From: Flavobacterium sp. KMS
Lineage (GTDB): Bacteria > Bacteroidota > Bacteroidia > Flavobacteriales > Flavobacteriaceae
Assembly (NCBI RefSeq): GCF_000813005.1
Contig: NZ_JSYP01000007.1
Span: 124,001-188,000, forward strand
DNA length: 64,000 nucleotides
Reading direction: 5' to 3'
Part shown: positions 60,904 through 64,000 of the stretch, one piece after another
Numbering within the stretch: the first letter of the stretch is position 1
Layout of the letters: each line of letters opens with the position of its first letter
Notes under the pieces: model-generated
Told to the model about the DNA's origin: nothing
What the model saw: the letters and a program-made list of their open reading frames with translations, nothing else
Database searches by the model: none
Program-made: the position numbers and the translations under genes

Positions 60904-62235
60904 ATGGGTTTATTTGACTTTTTTAAAAAAGAAAACAAAGGAATTGAAAATTCTAAATTTTACTCCGAACAATTTCAACATGAAATTTGTGCGTTGGCAT
61001 TATGGAAGCTTGAGGAAAACAATCTAAATCCAAATGTTGCAAAATATGAACTTAAAAAAATCGGTCTAAATGATGACCAAATTGATTATATAATAGACAA
61101 AACCAATCAATTTATAAAGAAAGAGAAAGTCACAAATACAGAGCATATAACAGGAATCGCCGAAAAGAAATTTCAAGAAGAAAGTTACCAAACAGAGATT
61201 TTAGATTTTGCTCAAAAAGCATATTTCCAAAACAAACATAGTTATGAGGCAGTAGAACAAAATCTTCTGCAGGAAGGATTAAATCATAATCAAGTAAATG
61301 AAATTATATCAAAATTAAAAAAACTAAATGCTGATATGGTTAATGCTTTTCAGCAAGATTTAGATTCAGGATTAATTTCAGAAATCAAAATAATTCCAAA
61401 CGCAGAACATACAAAAGAGAATATCGAACCTGACCAAGTTGATAAATACATTGGCTTTGGAGCCTATCAGATGGACAGAGGAGATTTAGACAATGCACTA
61501 GAACTTTTTGATAAAGCAATAGCCCTAGACGAAAAAGCAACTTTAGCTTATGCCAATAAAGGGACTCTTTATTATAAAAAAGATGATAACGAAAAAGCTT
61601 TATTTTTTTACAATAAAGCTCTTCAAATAGAACCTGATAATTTAGTAATTTTAGAAAACAAAATGGATTTACTATGTGAGATTATGAATGAATCTAACGA
61701 AAGTGAGTTTATTGATACTGTAAAAACTATATTAAAAAATGATCCCGAAAATCCAAATGCATTAATTTATATAATTCAATTCTACGCAAAAGAAAATGAT
61801 ATTAGTAATGCATTAAAATCTATCAAAAAATTATTTTCTAATTATCATCGCGAAAGCATTGCCACACAATTATTACTAGATGTATTTGCAAGATTATCAA
61901 AAGATGAAGCCCTAAAAGAATTCGATACTTTTAAACAAGATATTAAAGAAGATGCAACATATCAATTAGACTATTGTAAGGGACTATATCTAAAAGGGAT
62001 TAGAGAATATGATAAAGCTATTATATTGTTTGAGGATCTAAATAAAATTCAGGAATTCTCTTGGAACTATTATCAAATAGCAATCATGAAAAACCTGCAA
62101 AACAAGATTGATGAAAGTTTAGAGTTTTTGAAAATTACATTTGATATGGAGCCAGAACTAAAAAATGATGCGAAACAATTTCCAGAACTCCAAAATTTGT
62201 GGTCAAACGCTAAGTTTATCGAATTAGCAAAATAA
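60904..62235 (+). CDS. TPR-repeat protein
   Basis: 443 aa, no signal peptide. Residues 1-~150 are helical, with two related units (HEICALALWKLEENNLNPNV, TEILDFAQKAYFQNKHSYEAV). Residues ~175-245 carry two clear TPRs (DKYIGFGAYQMDRGDLDNALELFDKAIALDEKA, LAYANKGTLYYKKDDNEKALFFYNKALQIEPDN). Weaker repeats follow to the end. It is likely a cytoplasmic scaffold. It follows the rhomboid gene by 80 bases, and 29 bases separate it from a secreted protein gene. Confidence 0.85.
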   Translation: MGLFDFFKKENKGIENSKFYSEQFQHEICALALWKLEENNLNPNVAKYELKKIGLNDDQIDYIIDKTNQFIKKEKVTNTEHITGIAEKKFQEESYQTEILDFAQKAYFQNKHSYEAVEQNLLQEGLNHNQVNEIISKLKKLNADMVNAFQQDLDSGLISEIKIIPNAEHTKENIEPDQVDKYIGFGAYQMDRGDLDNALELFDKAIALDEKATLAYANKGTLYYKKDDNEKALFFYNKALQIEPDNLVILENKMDLLCEIMNESNESEFIDTVKTILKNDPENPNALIYIIQFYAKENDISNALKSIKKLFSNYHRESIATQLLLDVFARLSKDEALKEFDTFKQDIKEDATYQLDYCKGLYLKGIREYDKAIILFEDLNKIQEFSWNYYQIAIMKNLQNKIDESLEFLKITFDMEPELKNDAKQFPELQNLWSNAKFIELAK

Positions 62236-62264
62236 CACACATCACCAAAACTTAAAACCTCATC

Positions 62265-63038
62265 ATGAAAAAACTCATTCTCCTTTTTTTCTTTGCAATC
62301 GGATTAAATTCTGCTCATGCCGAATGTGGAAGTGGCGGAATGCAATTTTTCCCTAAGAAAACAAACATAAGTTTAAATTCGATGTTTATCATACAAGGGT
62401 ATTACATGAGCGAAAAAACCATCAATAGTTTCAAGAATCGAACAGTTTATCTGCAAAGTAAGAAAGGTGAATTAGTAAAACTTAATCTTGTTGAAATTCT
62501 AAAAGGTCAAATGAGTCTGACGCAAGCCGTTTTTAAACCCGCAAAGGAATTAAAACCTAATACCATTTATTTCTTAAAATACGCTAAACAAACAGAGCGT
62601 GAGACAGAAGAAATGACACAGTGGAATACTGAAACGAACCAAAATGAAAAAGTTTACTGGAAAACAACAAACAAAAATTCATCTGAATTATTAAATCCTG
62701 ATCTGAAGATTAAATATCAAAAAACAGAAGTTAGAGAATATGGTTGTGGTCCTGCTGCAAATGCAATATTCAATGTTACCAATAAATCTGATTCTGAAAT
62801 CTGGTACAAAACAGAAATGGTTGACCTTAATACAAACCAAAAAATTGTGTTTTATATCATAGAATGGGATGGAAAACTTAATGTAGGACATGGAATGTGT
62901 TCCGGAGCATTTACTTTTACCAAACTTGGAAAATATAAAGTCCGATTCACTCCAATGAATACGGATGGAAAGTCATTAAATACAACAAAGTGGATAAATT
63001 TTGAAAGTCCATTTAGGAATGATAAAAGCAGTTCTTAA
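62265..63038 (+). CDS. Secreted protein of unknown function
   Basis: 257 aa with signal peptide MKKLILLFFFAIGLNSAHA, then CGSGGMQFFPKK. Residues ~30-100 look like a beta sandwich (TNISLNSMFIIQGYYMSEKT, VYLQSKKGELVKLNLVEI). A second beta region follows (REYGCGPAANAIFNVTNKSDSEIWYKTEM, GAFTFTKLGKYKVRFTPMN). Conserved-looking Cys occur at the mature start, in YGCGPA and in GMCSGA. No family is recognised. Confidence 0.7.
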   Translation: MKKLILLFFFAIGLNSAHAECGSGGMQFFPKKTNISLNSMFIIQGYYMSEKTINSFKNRTVYLQSKKGELVKLNLVEILKGQMSLTQAVFKPAKELKPNTIYFLKYAKQTERETEEMTQWNTETNQNEKVYWKTTNKNSSELLNPDLKIKYQKTEVREYGCGPAANAIFNVTNKSDSEIWYKTEMVDLNTNQKIVFYIIEWDGKLNVGHGMCSGAFTFTKLGKYKVRFTPMNTDGKSLNTTKWINFESPFRNDKSSS

Positions 63039-63134
63039 AGAAAAACAATCAACCCGAAAAACCAGATTTGTAACAAATTATAAAAAATAGTGTCTATATA
63101 ATAAAACCAATTATTAACAACCAAAAATAAATTT

Positions 63135-63701
63135 ATGAAATCAAGAACTATTTGCTTAATCGGATTACTGCTTTTTGTTAGTAGTTATATCATGTTTTCA
63201 CAAGGTTCTAAATTTGCTTATTTTCAAAAACCTATAGATTTTGCACACTGGTTTAATTTAATTGGAGCTGTATTGTTACTTTCTTTTAATGACGTATTCC
63301 CTAAGAATAAACTTAATTCAGTAGCTTCTTTTCTAACCATTTTAGGAGTTATAGGTCACGTTGGGCTTTGTACTATTGACTTCATAATGTGGAGTTTTGG
63401 AGATGACGAAATCTCAAAAACGGAATTAAGTAATCAGATAAGTAATACGCCATCTATTTTATATCCTTTTGTTATTATTGGTCCATCTTTACTTTTTATA
63501 GGATTAGCGGCGCATGCCTTAAATTTTATTAAAACTCATACCTTTAGTGCCTTAATGGTTATAATTGGAGCACCCGCAGTAGGTATTTCTTTCTTTGTAT
63601 TAAAAAACGGATCGTATATGGTACTAAGTTGTATTCTTTTTGCTTTGGGATTGTTTTCATTGCTTTATAGAAATGATGACAGAACAATATTGACTGAATA
63701 G
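63135..63701 (+). CDS. Membrane protein of unknown function
   Basis: 188 aa with five to six hydrophobic segments (~5-22, 37-52, 63-85, 112-130, 138-155 and 160-178). The last residues (LLYRNDDRTILTE) are polar. HWFNLIGAVLLLSFND is the most distinctive stretch. No family is recognised. It lies in a run of plus-strand genes with loose spacing. Confidence 0.7.
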   Translation: MKSRTICLIGLLLFVSSYIMFSQGSKFAYFQKPIDFAHWFNLIGAVLLLSFNDVFPKNKLNSVASFLTILGVIGHVGLCTIDFIMWSFGDDEISKTELSNQISNTPSILYPFVIIGPSLLFIGLAAHALNFIKTHTFSALMVIIGAPAVGISFFVLKNGSYMVLSCILFALGLFSLLYRNDDRTILTE

Positions 63702-63758
63702 AAAACCACATTTCCTAAATTCATATACTACAACAGCACATTACTAATCTTCTTAAAA

Positions 63759-64000
63759 ATGAAAAAACTTCTAATCCTTACCCTCTTATTATTAGAAACT
63801 GGAGTAGCCTTTTCTCAAATAAAAACGGAGAACTATCTTAAAAAACTCAGTGAGCAACATCAATTTGTAAAGATGGATAGCTTAAATAATAAAATTAGGA
63901 CTAAAGATTATTATTTTTATAAAGCACTGTTTGCCAACGTATGTAATAAACCTGATTTATCAAACTTATATTTAGATAGCTTAAATAAAAGCCAAATCAC
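63759..64000 (+). CDS. Secreted protein, truncated by the window end
   Basis: The frame starts with MKKLLILTLLLLETGVAFSQ, a typical signal peptide. It stays open for 80 codons to the last base, through YLKKLSEQHQFVKMDSLN and FYKALFANVCNKPDLSNLY. Only the N-terminus is visible, so no function can be given. The start follows an A-rich stretch usual for this genome. Confidence 0.7.
   Translation, partial: MKKLLILTLLLLETGVAFSQIKTENYLKKLSEQHQFVKMDSLNNKIRTKDYYFYKALFANVCNKPDLSNLYLDSLNKSQI

Overview
The window looks like the chromosome of a Flavobacterium or a close relative (Bacteroidota, Flavobacteriales). The DNA is AT-rich and start sites lack strong Shine-Dalgarno sequences. Several promoters fit the Bacteroidota consensus TTTG-N19-TAnnTTTG. 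There is a SusC/SusD pair, a Rho factor with a long Asn/Gln-rich insert, a divergent rho-DUF4293 pair, and many flavobacterial intergenic palindromes. No rRNA, tRNA, CRISPR array, phage gene or transposase was seen.

Layout. 1-6.1 kb: end of a DUF2130 gene, a META-domain lipoprotein, a DUF4202 protein, an orphan NarL-type regulator, an outer-membrane porin and a lysine-rich histone-like protein. 6.1-6.7 kb: a cluster of palindromic repeats. 6.7-22.1 kb (minus strand): one long nitrate block. It contains two NarK-type transporters, a NarI-like membrane subunit, a molybdopterin nitrate reductase, a four-cluster Fe-S protein, a membrane-anchored Rieske protein, a small membrane protein, nearly all of the molybdenum-cofactor pathway (moeA, mobA, moaD, moeB-rhodanese, moaE, moaCB, moaA), the siroheme enzyme cobA and a TauE-type exporter. 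Transport, reduction and cofactor supply are thus in one unit; no nitrite reductase gene is visible.

22.1-35.1 kb (plus strand): a sulfate-ester scavenging locus. It has SusC/SusD-like uptake proteins, two Cys-type sulfatases, a 39-aa membrane peptide, a fatty-acid-hydroxylase-like enzyme, a rhodanese-thioredoxin fusion and a YeiH-type transporter. It is preceded by a leader of about 480 nt that starts at a consensus promoter. The leader encodes two tiny peptides ending in cysteine clusters (NTFCYMCICC and MKTMYRSCCK), with strong hairpins after them. This is the best candidate in the window for an undescribed system: cysteine-responsive, ribosome-mediated control of sulfur acquisition.

35.4-45.2 kb: rocD and a divergent Lrp regulator with three matching half-sites, a penicillin-acylase-family hydrolase, a dienelactone hydrolase, a DUF3667 protein, an M28 peptidase, rho and a DUF4293 protein. 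45.3-50.2 kb: a NarL-type response regulator followed by two tandem TPR histidine kinases with almost identical catalytic halves. 50.2-64 kb: a YfcE-type phosphoesterase, a flotillin-like SPFH protein, truA, an ABC exporter, lpdA, an NlpE-type lipoprotein, a TPM protein, a rhomboid protease, a TPR protein and unassigned secreted or membrane proteins; the last gene runs off the end.

Non-coding DNA is rich in repeats: eight copies of a GACGCAC...GTGCGTC palindrome, arrays of AAGGTTC-type words abutting gene ends, and a recurring AAATCCGA terminator hairpin.
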